DNA from: Schizosaccharomyces osmophilus
Taxonomy: Eukaryota > Ascomycota > Schizosaccharomycetes > Schizosaccharomycetales > Schizosaccharomycetaceae
Reading direction: 5' to 3'
DNA: 64,000 bases
Assembly (NCBI RefSeq): GCF_027921745.1
Contig: NC_079238.1
Location: 3,534,001-3,598,000, forward strand
Under the pieces are notes generated by a model. It was not told the DNA's origin and ran no database searches. It saw only the letters and a list, made by a program, of their open reading frames with translations. A program made the translations under genes and the position numbers. Below, piece after piece: positions 11,385 to 22,882 of the stretch; within the stretch, counting starts at the first letter, position 1; the number at the start of each line of letters is the position of its first letter.

Positions 11385-11666
11385 TTATGCTGTATCAATT
11401 TTCTGTTTTAACCTAGAAAGAAGCGAAAAACAACATCTGTTGATACACTTTTTTTTTTTGAAATGCCTTCCTTACCATGTTAAAGACAACCAAAGACACA
11501 GAGTCAATAGCAAAAGAATTATGCAATGAATGCTTTTTGTACTAATATACAGGGCTAGGAATAAGGCAGCTAGCACTGCACAGGCGGCATGAGCAGACTT
11601 TGCTAATACTGGAGTTACGCCAGGTGTGAAAACGCTCTGCCATAGTTCCTGAAAGTAAGATGCCAT
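11385..11666 (-). CDS. pkr1: V-type ATPase assembly factor Pkr1
   Basis: Small ER membrane protein that helps assemble the Vo sector of the vacuolar ATPase. Exons 11476-11666 and 11385-11412 give 72 residues. The N-terminus MASYFQELWQSVFTPGVTPVL matches the family signature (LWESVFxPG in budding yeast). Two hydrophobic helices follow, at about residues 24-43 and 47-63. The second exon supplies only LKQKIDTA, so the long charged tail of the budding yeast protein is absent. The intron has a GTAAGG donor and a TTTCTAG acceptor but no clean CTAAC branch. It is convergent with the ACN9 gene, with about 130 bp between the stops. Confidence 0.82.
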
Positions 11667-12584
11667 TCTTCTTTTGTAAATGTGAATGAATTAAAATCGA
11701 TACAAAATCAGTTATCCTTTCTTTGCTAATCAATTCAGTTTGAGTATTCAAGATGGCCTTGCTTTTTAGGTATTGAATGCAAGGTTTTTGGTATTGTTAA
11801 AACAAGTGACGTTCAAACTAATTTCCTGGTTAAAATAATATCGATTTAAAACAATTGAAACAGTATGTTGGAGTCTAACATGGAATTGTTTTTTGTTCAT
11901 AAAGTCTTTTACGAATGCTTCCAAAGAGAGGGCTTGTCAATATCGTGTTCTGGTCTTTGTCAATTGCTGAGCGCTGTATAAATGATGAACGAAATAGTTG
12001 AGAAGATTTAGAATTGTACGCTCAAATCAAACAGCAAATAGTTTATGGATATACGAGTGCTCTCATCTAAGCATTCAATTTACAATAATCCATATGGCTT
12101 TTCCTTTTGATTGGAAAGCATGCATTGATGGTGAAACCTGTCAAGGTCGACAGGTTTTGAATTGCTGAGAAACTTTTAATTTTAATAAATTTAAAACACG
12201 AAAAAAAAAAATTATAGAAAGAAAAAGAACACTTTCTTCAAGAGCCTTGAAGACATCATTACTATATGTATATCGTACTACGCTGTATGATGTTTAATTC
12301 TAGCACATATTACCTTTTTCTCGTTATAATTATTCAGTACTTCATTCTATGACTGTGCAAAACTCTTAAGAGGTTTAGCACTCTCGTTATGTGGTTTCGT
12401 TCGAATTTCATTAGATGCTATAGTCCTCTAAGAAACGAAACATAGTTTTGTTTCATACTGGTTTGAATATTGGGACCCTTTTATTTATTTTTTTGTTTAT
12501 TTTTACTAGGAGACAAAATTTCGGTTCTGCGTGGATGGTACATCGTTAAAAACAAGGGCTTGCGTTCGTTTCATGCAATGAATT
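11667..12584. other. Intergenic region upstream of med14 and pkr1
   Basis: 918 bp between divergent starts. It is AT-rich with scattered A and T tracts. I see no credible gene, tRNA or repeat. Confidence 0.5.
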
Positions 12585-15224
12585 ATGGATCCACCTGCGA
12601 TTCCTCATATCACTCAAGGTTTTTATCCTCTATTTAATATTATAGAAACATATTCACGCCATGTGTTGAACGAGCTGGCTTCCTTGGCTGAAATATTACC
12701 ATCTATGTCCAATGTTGACAAGAAGAGAAGCATTTTGGATTGGTTGCTGCGGTCTCGGACGTACACCATTAGGCTGCTTATTTTAGCTAGATGGATTCAC
12801 TTTTCTCCGCTTGTTCATCGTTGCATCGATGTGGTCGCATTCTTGCAAGGTCAAAAGTTTTGCTATCAAAATTTGGTACATGTACTACAAACCATACGCT
12901 ATCAAATGTCTTTTGCTCGTTTACGAAATGCGGACCTTCTAACTGCTTTGGATCTCTTGTCTACAGGAACAAATGTTCGTCTGTTGAATGCTCCCAGCTC
13001 TCGTACATACGTTCTGCCCCGTAATGAAATTTCTACGAAACAGGTTTTGCAAGCACTGCGAACGATAAATATGATTCTTCGAATTCGTCTAGATTTGCAT
13101 GAAGTGATTCCCTCCCCTTTTCGAAAATTCGTGATTAATAACGGACGATGCACGTTTACTGTTCCTAATGAATTTTCGGTTTCAATGACCACTAATTCAC
13201 AAGATCCTACCTCCAATACTTCTTCTTTTCAGTGGTTTGTGGTAGATTTCAATTTTCTACTCCCAAGTTACTCTTCCACCCCTTCTAAATTCAAACAACT
13301 TGTCGAGCATCATGTGAACGAACAAATTGCTTTACGCTTGGCCGAACAAAACCCCATTCTTCCACTCGTTTATAATATTATTCACAAGTTTTGTGTTTTT
13401 CAACAACTAAATATTCTTTCCCAGGAAGCCTTTCAGCTTTCAAGGCAAAGTTGGCTTGGTCACTTACGCACTGTTTACGAGGAAAACGTTTCACAGATTC
13501 GCTTATATTATTGGCCTCAATTTACGACGAGAAAAGACGGAAAAGTAGTCCCATCAAATCATTCTATATGTATTTGTACAGAAACACAGGATACCCCGGC
13601 TCTGGAACGCATCCTAAGTACCAGAAAGTCCAATTGTGATTATGAACATGTAAATCTTAAAGCCAGATGGTATCACGATGAAGAAGTTGAAACAATTTCT
13701 TTGGATGCTTCCGCCAGTACACAGGCATTGTTGTTAAAGGTTACTAAGATGCACGCACGACTAATACTGGGGCAAATTCAAAAAGAGCTGCATCCAAAAA
13801 TTTTCAGTGAGTTGACTGATAATGAACTAAAAATTCGCTTGTTTGATCATGACATTATTGTCAAGGTTAACAGCGTATCAGGAAGACTTGTTCTGCTCAG
13901 ATCTAATTCTCCTTTATCACCACCTCGTTATTTGCGTGCTGCTGAAAAAAACATTGCTTTGAGTTCCCAGTCTGCATCTCAAATCCTTAATCGACTCTAT
14001 TTCTTTTGCATTCAAACTGAACTCACGGAAGTAGCTTTGTGTGCAGACTTGATTTCCGTCCAAGGCTATATTTCTTTTCCAGAACTTGCTTTTACGAAGA
14101 AACTTTGGCGTAGGAGTGATGACTTACTTTGGATTCTGGCTTTCAACGTCGAAACTATGGATTGGTCTGCAAAGTTAGCCAACTTTGCAGGGCAAATTGT
14201 TTTCTCACAAGCAATTTTTACCACTGAAGGAAATCTAAATATAGAAAGCTTCCATCGGTTAGCATATCTTTTGGAAATTCAAAGTTTACTTTACCATGCC
14301 CAAAGAGCCTGCTATGAACGTCGAATTCCTTTTGAATGTATATCTACACCCTCAAAGGCTCTTACTGAAAATAACTATACCCCTTTTGTCAGAACGGGAA
14401 GTTTGAGTATATCTATGCCTACAAACAATGCGGACCTCTGTCCTTTAGTTTTCATCCGAGCACATGATAGTATGATAATATTTGAAGGAAGGATCATGCA
14501 TCGGCCTCCTTTCAAAGTGGAAGAGGAAACTTTCGGAACATGTACAATTAATTGGAAAAAGGGCCGGTTCACGATGCATGCCACAAAGTTTAATGATTTT
14601 GAAAACTTCTGGAATAGGATTTGTAAAGTTTTGTCTTTATCAAAAACAACTTGTTTTGATGTTGATTTGTTTACACTGAGGTTCGTTGATTTTACTTATC
14701 TAAAGCAATACAAGTTCAGAGTGTCTATCACTAATGACGGGGCTTTTTCAATATACTTTTTTGATCCTGAAAGTCCATTTCAATTAATTGCACATTACTT
14801 AAAAAATATATTCGCAGACAACGCATACGACATGCAACCCTTAAAAATCATTATGGATAGAACCAAGGGAGTATTAGAAGCACAAAAAATGGGATATACT
14901 GTTTTGGCTCGTTCACTACGAGAATATCGAATACTATTCTCTCCGAGGCAGGGTATTCAAGTTTCGTTAAATCGTTTTGGATGCCTGCTGCAAGATATTT
15001 ACTCTTTGGTGACGCCGGCTGTAAAATCCGAATATTCACAAAACCCAGTACAACCGTGGGAACCGTGTCAATGGTTGAGCTCAGTTTGGGAAGGCGACTT
15101 AGGCGATGATGAACTGAACGGTCAGGTTGAGGCCTCTCCGGAGTTACACTTACTGAAGACGATGAAGACAGCAGACTTGAGTGCCATCATAAAAAAGATT
15201 TTATCTATTCCACGGAAATATTAG
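12585..15224 (+). CDS. med14: Mediator complex subunit 14 (Rgr1)
   Basis: Backbone subunit of the Mediator coactivator linking head, middle and tail modules to RNA polymerase II. Single exon, 879 residues. The N-terminal MED14 domain is visible at residues 8-70, with FYPLFNIIETYSRHVLNEL and ILDWLLRSRTYTIRLLIL, the helical segment that contacts the middle module. The rest is mixed repeated beta and helical domains, as expected. The ATG at 12585 is the first in frame. It is convergent with pus7. Confidence 0.88.
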   Translation: MDPPAIPHITQGFYPLFNIIETYSRHVLNELASLAEILPSMSNVDKKRSILDWLLRSRTYTIRLLILARWIHFSPLVHRCIDVVAFLQGQKFCYQNLVHVLQTIRYQMSFARLRNADLLTALDLLSTGTNVRLLNAPSSRTYVLPRNEISTKQVLQALRTINMILRIRLDLHEVIPSPFRKFVINNGRCTFTVPNEFSVSMTTNSQDPTSNTSSFQWFVVDFNFLLPSYSSTPSKFKQLVEHHVNEQIALRLAEQNPILPLVYNIIHKFCVFQQLNILSQEAFQLSRQSWLGHLRTVYEENVSQIRLYYWPQFTTRKDGKVVPSNHSICICTETQDTPALERILSTRKSNCDYEHVNLKARWYHDEEVETISLDASASTQALLLKVTKMHARLILGQIQKELHPKIFSELTDNELKIRLFDHDIIVKVNSVSGRLVLLRSNSPLSPPRYLRAAEKNIALSSQSASQILNRLYFFCIQTELTEVALCADLISVQGYISFPELAFTKKLWRRSDDLLWILAFNVETMDWSAKLANFAGQIVFSQAIFTTEGNLNIESFHRLAYLLEIQSLLYHAQRACYERRIPFECISTPSKALTENNYTPFVRTGSLSISMPTNNADLCPLVFIRAHDSMIIFEGRIMHRPPFKVEEETFGTCTINWKKGRFTMHATKFNDFENFWNRICKVLSLSKTTCFDVDLFTLRFVDFTYLKQYKFRVSITNDGAFSIYFFDPESPFQLIAHYLKNIFADNAYDMQPLKIIMDRTKGVLEAQKMGYTVLARSLREYRILFSPRQGIQVSLNRFGCLLQDIYSLVTPAVKSEYSQNPVQPWEPCQWLSSVWEGDLGDDELNGQVEASPELHLLKTMKTADLSAIIKKILSIPRKY

Positions 15225-15475
15225 TTTCCTAAGTTATTCCTATTATCAAATAAAGTCAGACCAAGAAAGCCATTTTGGTTTTATGACGTTTTGAATTCAA
15301 TGTTTAGAGTAGAAAAGTACATATAGACGGTGTTAATGACAATTACAGTTGACGAATTCTACAGGAGAAAGTACACAGTTATCCTGAAATGTATCGATAA
15401 ATTCTTATAATCTTCTTTTAAAACCTAAACCCTTAAACCAAAAATTTTAGCTTTTTATCCCAATTTGATATTCCT

Positions 15476-17509
15476 TCATGACGAAGAATCCCGTAGATTT
15501 GTCATCAAAAAACGCTGATCACCGCTAGATGTAGCACCTCGGGTTGCTTCACGCAAAGCCATTGTGGCATACGAGGATGAAGGAAGCTGAAATTTTAATA
15601 CCAAAGCCCGACTTTTTCCTTCATCAGTAGTAGTTGGAAGTTTATTTTCCAATTCATCTTTGTCGGTAGTGGTAATTTGCTGCTCTAACGAGTCATACTT
15701 TTTAGTGTACCATTCCATATCTTTGGGGCGTACTACTAGTTTACGATAATCGCCAGGTAGAGATAGCTCCCTGTCTTTTCGAGCCATTTGGCAAGGATCA
15801 AGTGAATGCTCACTCATAATCCTTTTGTACGCATCAAACGTTGAATTTTCAGGATATAACACATTACGTCCGGGTAGTGGTAAAACGATGTCATAAATCG
15901 TATAGTTTTGTAACTCGTCCTCTCTCAGACGTCTTGCGATTGGTTTAGAAGTCTGGGGGAGATCTTCAACAACATCTGGTGCTTCAGGATCAACAGGAAT
16001 ATTATCATTAGATTGATTGTCGGTGGGTGATTCCAATACTAAATCACCGGCAACTGGTTTGTCGCCCAATTGCTTGATACGCCAAGAAACTACCTTGTTC
16101 CAAACATACGACTGGTAAGCATGGGGGTAAATACTACGCAAGTGCCTTGGAATTCTTTGAAAAGCACCCAAGAAATCGCTTTGGTTCCCGCTTCGTAGCC
16201 AGGTTTCCAAAATGCTAGTCTCGGCGATAAGGCGACGGGGAAGAATTTTCAAAGTAGCTTCGGCATCATGAGTAGTATGCCATATATGCATGGCTTCACG
16301 AACAGGACCGGTATGCTCAGGACGAGGAGAAAGAATAAGTTCCACGGCTTTTTTCCATTCAGATCGTAAAAGAGCAATTCCGATAGTGTGTGTTCCTACC
16401 GAAGATGTACCAAATCTTTGGAGACCAAAATAATTAATAAATCCATGTTCCTTGATGGAGGACATACAAAGTTCAATTTTGTCTTCAGAGGTTGAAACAT
16501 CACGCAAAACAACTTGGAATTCATTACCTTGCAAGTCACCGAGTTTAAGAGGGAAGTTTTCATAAGAATAATTACCCAAAAGAAAACCGTATGTCGAGTT
16601 AGAAAGAGAGCCAGCATTTAGTTGGGCAAGACGAGAAGCACGAACATGACGGACTGCGGCGCGCTGACAAGTGACACCTCTCCTATCTTTCGTACCAGCA
16701 ATGGAAAGCAATTTCGTAGGAACCTTTAGGAGACGAGCAATTTTGCCTAAGCAATCCATCGAATCGCGGTTTTCTTTGTATAAATGAAAATGGCAATATT
16801 CACCACCCAAGGCTTTCCAACTAAGGCGAGCATCTCTCTTCGGCCTAAGTTGGTTGCTACGGGTGGATTTATGAACTTGAAAAGAACCATCTTGGGTGGT
16901 AGTTGATTCCAATCCTGAAAAGTGTTCGCGAATAAGTTGATGCAGAAGCGTGCGTTTCGTCTTGTCGAGAGGAGAAGAAAATTTTGATGATTCTAAGACT
17001 ACAGATTCGGTTGATTTACCAAGCGAGAGACCTTGAAGAGAACTGAAAAATTGAGATGCCGCATCTTGAGGAATGAATTCTTTGAGCTCTGAAGGCAAGG
17101 GAATTGAGGCAATGGGAGCATCCATCTGTTCTTGTCCTTTTGAAGTAACATTCGAAGGAGGAGCCATGGATTCTTTCTCGATTTTATCCTCTTTGGCCGA
17201 AGAAGATGCTTCCACCTCCGGCATAGGGTCATGAGATTCCATGTCTGTCAAAGCAACAACATTCCCTTTTGAGTCCACTTCATGTACCATAAAGTCTGTA
17301 AAGCGTGCTTTCAAGATCCCATCTATAGCAGGAAGCTTTGCATTTAAGAAGGTCTCAATTCCAGCATCTTCTTCAGTCATGTAGAATCTTTGACTTTCAG
17401 CATTCACAGCATCATTGGCTTCTTGTGGCTTTTCATTGTAAGCCTCTACTTCTGTCTGCGTCAAAGACTCCTCTGTACGAAGTCGTTTTCTGGGCTCTTC
17501 TGCAGACAT
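15476..17509 (-). CDS. pus7: tRNA/snRNA pseudouridine synthase Pus7 (TruD family)
   Basis: Converts uridine to pseudouridine in tRNAs (position 13 and others) and U2 snRNA. The 677-residue protein has the TruD catalytic motif AGTKDRRGVTCQRA, with the nucleophilic Asp in GTKDRR. NYFGLQRFGT comes next, the eukaryotic TruD insertion follows, and ESPTDNQ-type linkers separate the lobes. LVLKFQLPSSSYATMALRE near the C-terminus is typical of the family. I start at the ATG at 17509; the open frame extends four codons upstream without another ATG. The N-terminal 150 residues are low-complexity and acidic. Confidence 0.92.
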   Translation of the reverse strand: MSAEEPRKRLRTEESLTQTEVEAYNEKPQEANDAVNAESQRFYMTEEDAGIETFLNAKLPAIDGILKARFTDFMVHEVDSKGNVVALTDMESHDPMPEVEASSSAKEDKIEKESMAPPSNVTSKGQEQMDAPIASIPLPSELKEFIPQDAASQFFSSLQGLSLGKSTESVVLESSKFSSPLDKTKRTLLHQLIREHFSGLESTTTQDGSFQVHKSTRSNQLRPKRDARLSWKALGGEYCHFHLYKENRDSMDCLGKIARLLKVPTKLLSIAGTKDRRGVTCQRAAVRHVRASRLAQLNAGSLSNSTYGFLLGNYSYENFPLKLGDLQGNEFQVVLRDVSTSEDKIELCMSSIKEHGFINYFGLQRFGTSSVGTHTIGIALLRSEWKKAVELILSPRPEHTGPVREAMHIWHTTHDAEATLKILPRRLIAETSILETWLRSGNQSDFLGAFQRIPRHLRSIYPHAYQSYVWNKVVSWRIKQLGDKPVAGDLVLESPTDNQSNDNIPVDPEAPDVVEDLPQTSKPIARRLREDELQNYTIYDIVLPLPGRNVLYPENSTFDAYKRIMSEHSLDPCQMARKDRELSLPGDYRKLVVRPKDMEWYTKKYDSLEQQITTTDKDELENKLPTTTDEGKSRALVLKFQLPSSSYATMALREATRGATSSGDQRFLMTNLRDSSS

Positions 17510-17973
17510 AGTTGCTGCCAAAGGTGTTGAATTTCTTCTGCAGAAATTGAGTGTTTCAACTACCCAACTTCGTTAAAAGAGTTTACGCTATTTAACGACG
17601 ATATCACAATTTGAAAAGGTCAAGAAATTGAAGAAAATGTAAAAAAACAACATTTTTTATTGTTAAGAAAGGAATATATTGAATAAGGGTCATTCAGTAG
17701 TTTTACACACTCTTTTTCTGTCCCTTCTACGAATAATAGGAATAGGTCATTGATTGTTGATTTACCTAGCGAAAAGCAAGTGTACAAAAGAGAGAAGCAG
17801 CCAAAGAAGCCTCGCAGTAAGCAGGATTTGGCTCTTGTTTCAGTCAACTTTTCAAGAAGTTTTTTGTTTTTACATTATTGGCCTTTTCGTTTTGTAGCGT
17901 TTCGTGCCATAAAAGAGCTAGCTATACCTTCCCCTTGTTCCTCGCGAAGAAGTTTACAAATTTGCAAAATTCA
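17510..17973. other. Divergent promoter region pus7 / COG7-like gene
   Basis: 464 bp between divergent starts. An open frame runs into the downstream gene but has no ATG before 17974. I see no separate gene. Confidence 0.5.
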
Positions 17974-18348
17974 ATGGATCAGAAGAAAAATTGGATAGAT
18001 GAGTTTCATCCTTCATCTTTTACAAATCCTATAGAAAAGCTAAACATACTTCTCCCCAAACAAGGCACTCCGCAACAGTTGGCGACTTCATCTCAGCAAT
18101 TACTCAACCAGTTTCAATCTACGTTAAACAACAATCTTTCTGTTTTAAACCATCAAATTCAGCAAATATGTGGTACTTTACCTCGTTTGCCAACCATGAT
18201 TTCGGCCCTAGATCATGACAGTCGACATCTTTCGGATACTTGCGACTCCTCTCTTTTCAAGGAAGACTCTCTGAACTCTCTTCGGGAAATTGAAACGATT
18301 CGAAAGAACTTAGAACTCACAATTGCTGAGGTTGACAAACAATCTTAG
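17974..18348 (+). CDS. Small helical protein, possible COG7-like Golgi-complex subunit
   Basis: A 124-residue single-exon protein starting MDQKKNWIDEFHPSSFTNPI. It is almost wholly helical, with heptad-like hydrophobic spacing from residue 38 on. The pattern resembles the N-terminus of COG7: an aromatic-rich start (WIDEF), LLPKQGTPQQLATSS, a helix ending LPRLPTMISAL, then SLREIETIRKNLELTIAEVD. COG7 of animals and filamentous fungi has a matching helical start but is several times longer. No continuation with a usable splice is seen in the next 700 bp. The gene lies between pus7 and cct3. The assignment is inference from pattern only. Confidence 0.5.
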   Translation: MDQKKNWIDEFHPSSFTNPIEKLNILLPKQGTPQQLATSSQQLLNQFQSTLNNNLSVLNHQIQQICGTLPRLPTMISALDHDSRHLSDTCDSSLFKEDSLNSLREIETIRKNLELTIAEVDKQS

Positions 18349-19103
18349 CGCATGACTTTTTTATAATGCTGTCCTTATTTGACGATTCTTCGTATAATGA
18401 CTTTCAATTTTACGTTTCATCTTATTTTTGACTGATCTTTCAATCATATTCAATCCTTTGTTGTTTCTTTGACGTTGAATTCATGAAAGCGAAGTTACCC
18501 ATAACCTTTTATTATTAGAGAGCGTATTCCTAATCTATAAACCCGGATTATTGTAGTACTCCGTTAAATTTATGAATAGAAGTTCTTTGGTATTATATTC
18601 TTGAACGCTGCTTTCAGTTACATTTGTGTTTGGGCTTACACGCATATTTCTGTTGCCTTTTCTCCTTTACTAGTCAAGTCATAACCTTCTGCATCTAGAT
18701 CTGTATTATTTTTTTTTTCTCTTTTGGTCTGTAAAAGATATATATGGTTTCCATATCACTTCTATGAGATCCTGAATCCTACAAGTTGTGAAGCAAACTC
18801 TCCATAAATTTCAAGTATCCCAAAAATATCAAGCTTGATTTAGTAGAATTTCAAGCATGAAATAATTCTATAAATGAAATGTAACTAAGATTAGCCAAAT
18901 AGCAGCCTATCGTACTATTGAATGAAAATTGCTTTTTGTTTTCTTCAACACAACTTTGACGTTGTTTTTTTACGTAAAATTCTTTTTTGGTATCTAAGAT
19001 ATCGCACTCTAACGCTGTCACTATAGCGTAGACTTTCTGTGGTAGTTGCTTTAAATAAGGAGCGAACATCGCTGCTGTAGACTTCGTCTGTCCTTCGCCA
19101 AAT
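18349..19103. other. Intergenic region upstream of cct3
   Basis: 755 bp with T tracts and no credible gene. A 133-codon minus-strand open frame here runs across the cct3 first exons and lacks family features, so I treat it as chance. Confidence 0.5.
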
Positions 19104-20796
19104 ATGCAGTCTCCTGTATTTGTGATGAGTAAGTGCAATATATATGGAAAAATGCTAACAAATAGACACAAATGCCAACCGTCAGGTTGGTTACAAGGCA
19201 CAGATGTCGAATATTCAAGCGGCAAAAGCCGTTGCTGATGTATGAGATTCATATGGGTGATTTCCCTCCATTTATAGTGAAAAACACGTAAAAACTAACG
19301 GTAAACAGGTTATTCGAACGTGCTTAGGTCCTCGTGCCATGCTGAAAATGCTTCTTGACCCAATTGGTAGTGTTTTACTGACAAACGATGGACATGCAAT
19401 TTTACGAGAAATCGAGGTCGCTCATCCTGCTGCAAAGAGTATGATTGAACTTGCTCGTACTCAAGACGAGGAAGTTGGTGATGGTACCACATCTGTGATC
19501 ATTTTGGCTGGTGAAATTTTGGCTGCTGCTAGCCCTCTTTTGGAGCGGAAGATTCATCCCGTTGTTATGATTCGCTCATTTAAACAAGCTCTTGAAGATG
19601 CACTGAAGGTTATCGACAAAATTACTTTACCGGTGAACGTTGATGACAATGTTGAAATGTTCCGATTGATTCGTACCTGCATTGGCACAAAACTTGTTGC
19701 TAGATGGAGTGATTTGATGTGTCATTTGGCTCTCCGGGCTGTTCGTACAGTCTTCTCTACTGCTAACGGAAGAATGGAAATTGACATCAAGCGTTATGCC
19801 CGTGTTGAAAAAATCCCTGGTGGAGAGATTGAATCTAGCTGTGTTTTGGACGGTGTAATGCTAAACAAAGATATCACACATCCTAAAATGAGACGCCGTA
19901 TTGAAAATCCCCGCATTGTCTTGTTAGATTGTCCCTTGGAATACCGTAAGGGTGAATCACAAACCAACATTGAAATCAGCAAGGAGTCGGATTGGAGCCG
20001 TGTGTTAGAAATTGAAGAAGAACAAATTAAGTACATGTGCGACTGTGTTATTGCAGTGAAGCCTGATTTAGTAATCACAGAAAAGGGAATTTCTGACCTT
20101 GCCCAGCATTACTTACTTAAAGCAAACATTACTGCAATTCGTCGTACTCGCAAATCAGATAACAATCGTATTGCTCGTGCTACTGGTGCAACTATTGTAA
20201 ACCGTGTCGAAGATTTGCATGAAAAGGATGTTGGAACCGGCTGTGGTTTGTTTTATGTTGATAAACTTGGCGATGAGTATTTTACATTCCTTACTGGTTG
20301 CAAGAACCCTAAAGCTTGCACAATTGTGTTACGAGGTCCTAGTAAAGATATTATTAACGAAGTTGAACGTAACCTTCAAGATGCTATGGCCGTTGCCAGA
20401 AACGTGTTCTTCCATCCAAAGCTTGCTCCTGGTGGTGGTGCTACCGAAATGGCCATCAGTGTTTGTCTGGCAGAAAAGTCTCGTGCCATTGAGGACGTTG
20501 CTCAATGGCCTTATCGTGCTATAGCAGATGCTATTGAAATCATTCCCCGTACTTTGGTTCAGAATTGTGGTGCTAACCCCATCAAATCGTTGACAGAGCT
20601 CCGTGCTAAGCATGCTGAGGGTCATTACACTTTCGGTATTGATGGTGAAACTGGCCGTGTTGTTGACATGCATGAGTACGGTGTTTGGGAGCCTGAGGCT
20701 GTGAAATTGCAATCCATTAAGACTGCCATTGAAAGTGCTTGCTTGCTATTACGTGTTGACGACATCGTCTCTGGTGTCCGCAAGCGTTCCGATTAA
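19104..20796 (+). CDS. cct3: Chaperonin-containing T-complex gamma subunit Cct3
   Basis: Gamma subunit of the cytosolic CCT/TRiC chaperonin, which folds actin and tubulin. Exons 19104-19128, 19166-19239 and 19309-20796 give 528 residues. Intron 1 is 37 nt (GCTAAC branch) and intron 2 is 69 nt (ACTAAC branch). The spliced N-terminus MQSPVFVMN and QAAKAVADVIRTCLGPRAM is the group II chaperonin gamma signature. GDGTTSVIILAGEIL carries the catalytic ATPase Asp. RGPSKDIINEVERNLQDAM and LAPGGGATEMAIS are the other hallmark motifs. The 25-nt first exon leaves only eight codons before the first intron. Confidence 0.96.
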
Positions 20797-21071
20797 GTTA
20801 TTTTAGATTTCAAGTTCCTTGGTTGGGCGGAAAAAAATTCAAATGTGAATGCCATAACTTGCTTGTTAGAGAAACTCATCACATATTTCATATTCAAGCT
20901 GAAATAATCAATATCTCAGTATGTAGCTACATGTAATATTAGTTTTTATTCTGCATGCTTATTGTAACTAAGTTATCCTCTTACTCCAAATACTGTGGTG
21001 TTTATCGCTGTAATGCGTTAAACGGCTAAAACCCAACAAGCGCAGTACTTTTCGTTTGGAACGAACCAACC

Positions 21072-22436
21072 ATGAAAGTAAAAACAATTACTCGGGGGAC
21101 ATCGTTGACGCGTCTCAATGATCAGAATCCTGTGCAAAGAAATTTGGACCCTAATCTCCATCCATTTGAACGCGCTCGTGAATATACGAGGGCACTGAAT
21201 GCAACAAAAATGGATCGGATGTTTGCCGCTCCTTTTCTAGGCCAGATGGGACAAGGACACCAAGATGGTATTTACTCATTAGCACGAGATACCAATTCTT
21301 TAATTGATTGTTCCAGTGGCAGTGGTGATGGTGGTATGTGACTTTTTGGTGTGGATAATAAAGTTCCCATTATTAACGTGTTTTTAGTTGTAAAACTTTG
21401 GAATGCCGGAGAAAGAGAAGAACGGTGGTCTACAAAGGCTCACGATGGCATTGTCCGTGGATTAGTATTTTCTAACAATGGTGATATACTGTCGTGTGCT
21501 TCTGACAAATATGTGAACCTTTATGATAAACAAGATGGTTCTGTTAAAAAATCCTTTTTGGGAGACGCCTCCCTTCTGGACATTGATACATGTAAGAAAG
21601 GTCATAATTTTGCTACTAGTGGTGCGAATGTTTCTGTTTGGGATATTAATCGTGACACGCCTGTATCAAAGTTCGAATGGGGTGTAGATACGTTACCAGT
21701 AGTGAAGTTTAACTATGCTGAAACTTCTATATTGGCTTCCGCTGGCATTGATCGTTCCATCATAATTTACGATTTGAGGACTTCTTCCCCAATAGCTAAA
21801 ATGGTTAATAAACTTCGAACCAATGCTATTTCATGGAACCCTGTTGAGCCATTTAATTTCATTGCCGGTAGTGAAGACCATAATGTTTATTTGCATGACA
21901 TGAGAAATATGAAACGAGCTCTTCATGTTTACAAGGATCATGTGTCTGCCGTTACCAGTGTAGATTTCTCTCCCACAGGACAAGAGTTCGTAAGTGGCTC
22001 TTACGATAAGACTATAAGAATTTATAATGCTCGCGAAGGTCACAGTCGGGATATATATCACACGAAGAGAATGCAGAGGGTTACTAGTGTTCGTTTTTCG
22101 ATGGATTCCCAATACATATTTTCAGGCTCTGATGATAGCAATGTTCGTCTTTGGAGATCTAAAGCATCTTCACGTGCCAGTATACGCTCCACCAGAGAAG
22201 AAAACCGTCTTAAGTACTTGGATGCTTTGCGCGACCGTTACAAACATATTCCTGAAGTTCGTCGTATTGCCCGCCATCGTCATGTTCCTTCAGTCGTGAA
22301 GAAGGCAGGTGAAATCAAGAGAGAAGAAGTTGCTTCACTTAAGCGCCGTGAAGAAAATCGTCGCCGTCATAGCAAGAAAGGTGCAGTGCCTTACGAAAAA
22401 GAACGGGAAAAGCATGTTGTTGCTTTACAAAAGTAG
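21072..22436 (+). CDS. sof1: SSU processome WD-repeat protein Sof1 (DCAF13)
   Basis: Nucleolar U3 snoRNP-associated protein needed for 18S rRNA maturation. Exons 21072-21333 and 21388-22436 give 436 residues, joined across a 54-nt intron with GTATGT donor and TTTTTAG acceptor. The N-terminus MKVKTITRGTSLTRLNDQ is family-typical. Seven WD repeats follow, visible as VKLWNAGE, VSVWDINR, IIIYDLRTSS, VYLHDMRN, IRIYNARE and VRLWRSKAS. The C-terminal Sof1 domain is rich in Arg/Lys (RDRYKHIPEVRRIARHRHVP) and ends KEREKHVVALQK. The complete domain order makes this secure. Confidence 0.95.
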
Positions 22437-22882
22437 TTTGGTTTTGGTAATTTAATGGTGTTAATTCTTGGATTTTATGTTTGTGGACTTGGGGAAAATT
22501 TGTATTTTTTAGGCAAATTATTAATAGAATGATACAATAAGATATGTCTGTATTTAGTTAGAAAGGATAGAAAAGCATTCCAATAAACTGAGCATTTAAT
22601 AAAGATATAATTGAATAACATCCATACCACTGTTATGTAAAGGACCTACCACAGATTAGAGCTATAAACCGCTACGATTCACAGTAACCTACAAAAAATA
22701 CGTTCTCTTTTCTAATAGAGGGGAAGTTTGTTCGTATTTATTGTACATCAGCAGATATAATGCTCTCTGTTTCATGCTAAAATCAAGTTTACATTTTGGA
22801 TAACCGTATAGTAGCTCAATTTCCAAAGGATTACAGGCAAGTATGTATGGTCTTTACATAACAAAGCTAATATTGGTAAAGA
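22437..22882. other. Intergenic region sof1 / tam41
   Basis: 446 bp between tandem plus-strand genes, AT-rich, with no gene seen. Confidence 0.5.

Noticed and set aside
18851-19252. 133-codon minus-strand open frame upstream of cct3
   Set aside because: It overlaps the first two cct3 exons, and the product has no recognisable features.
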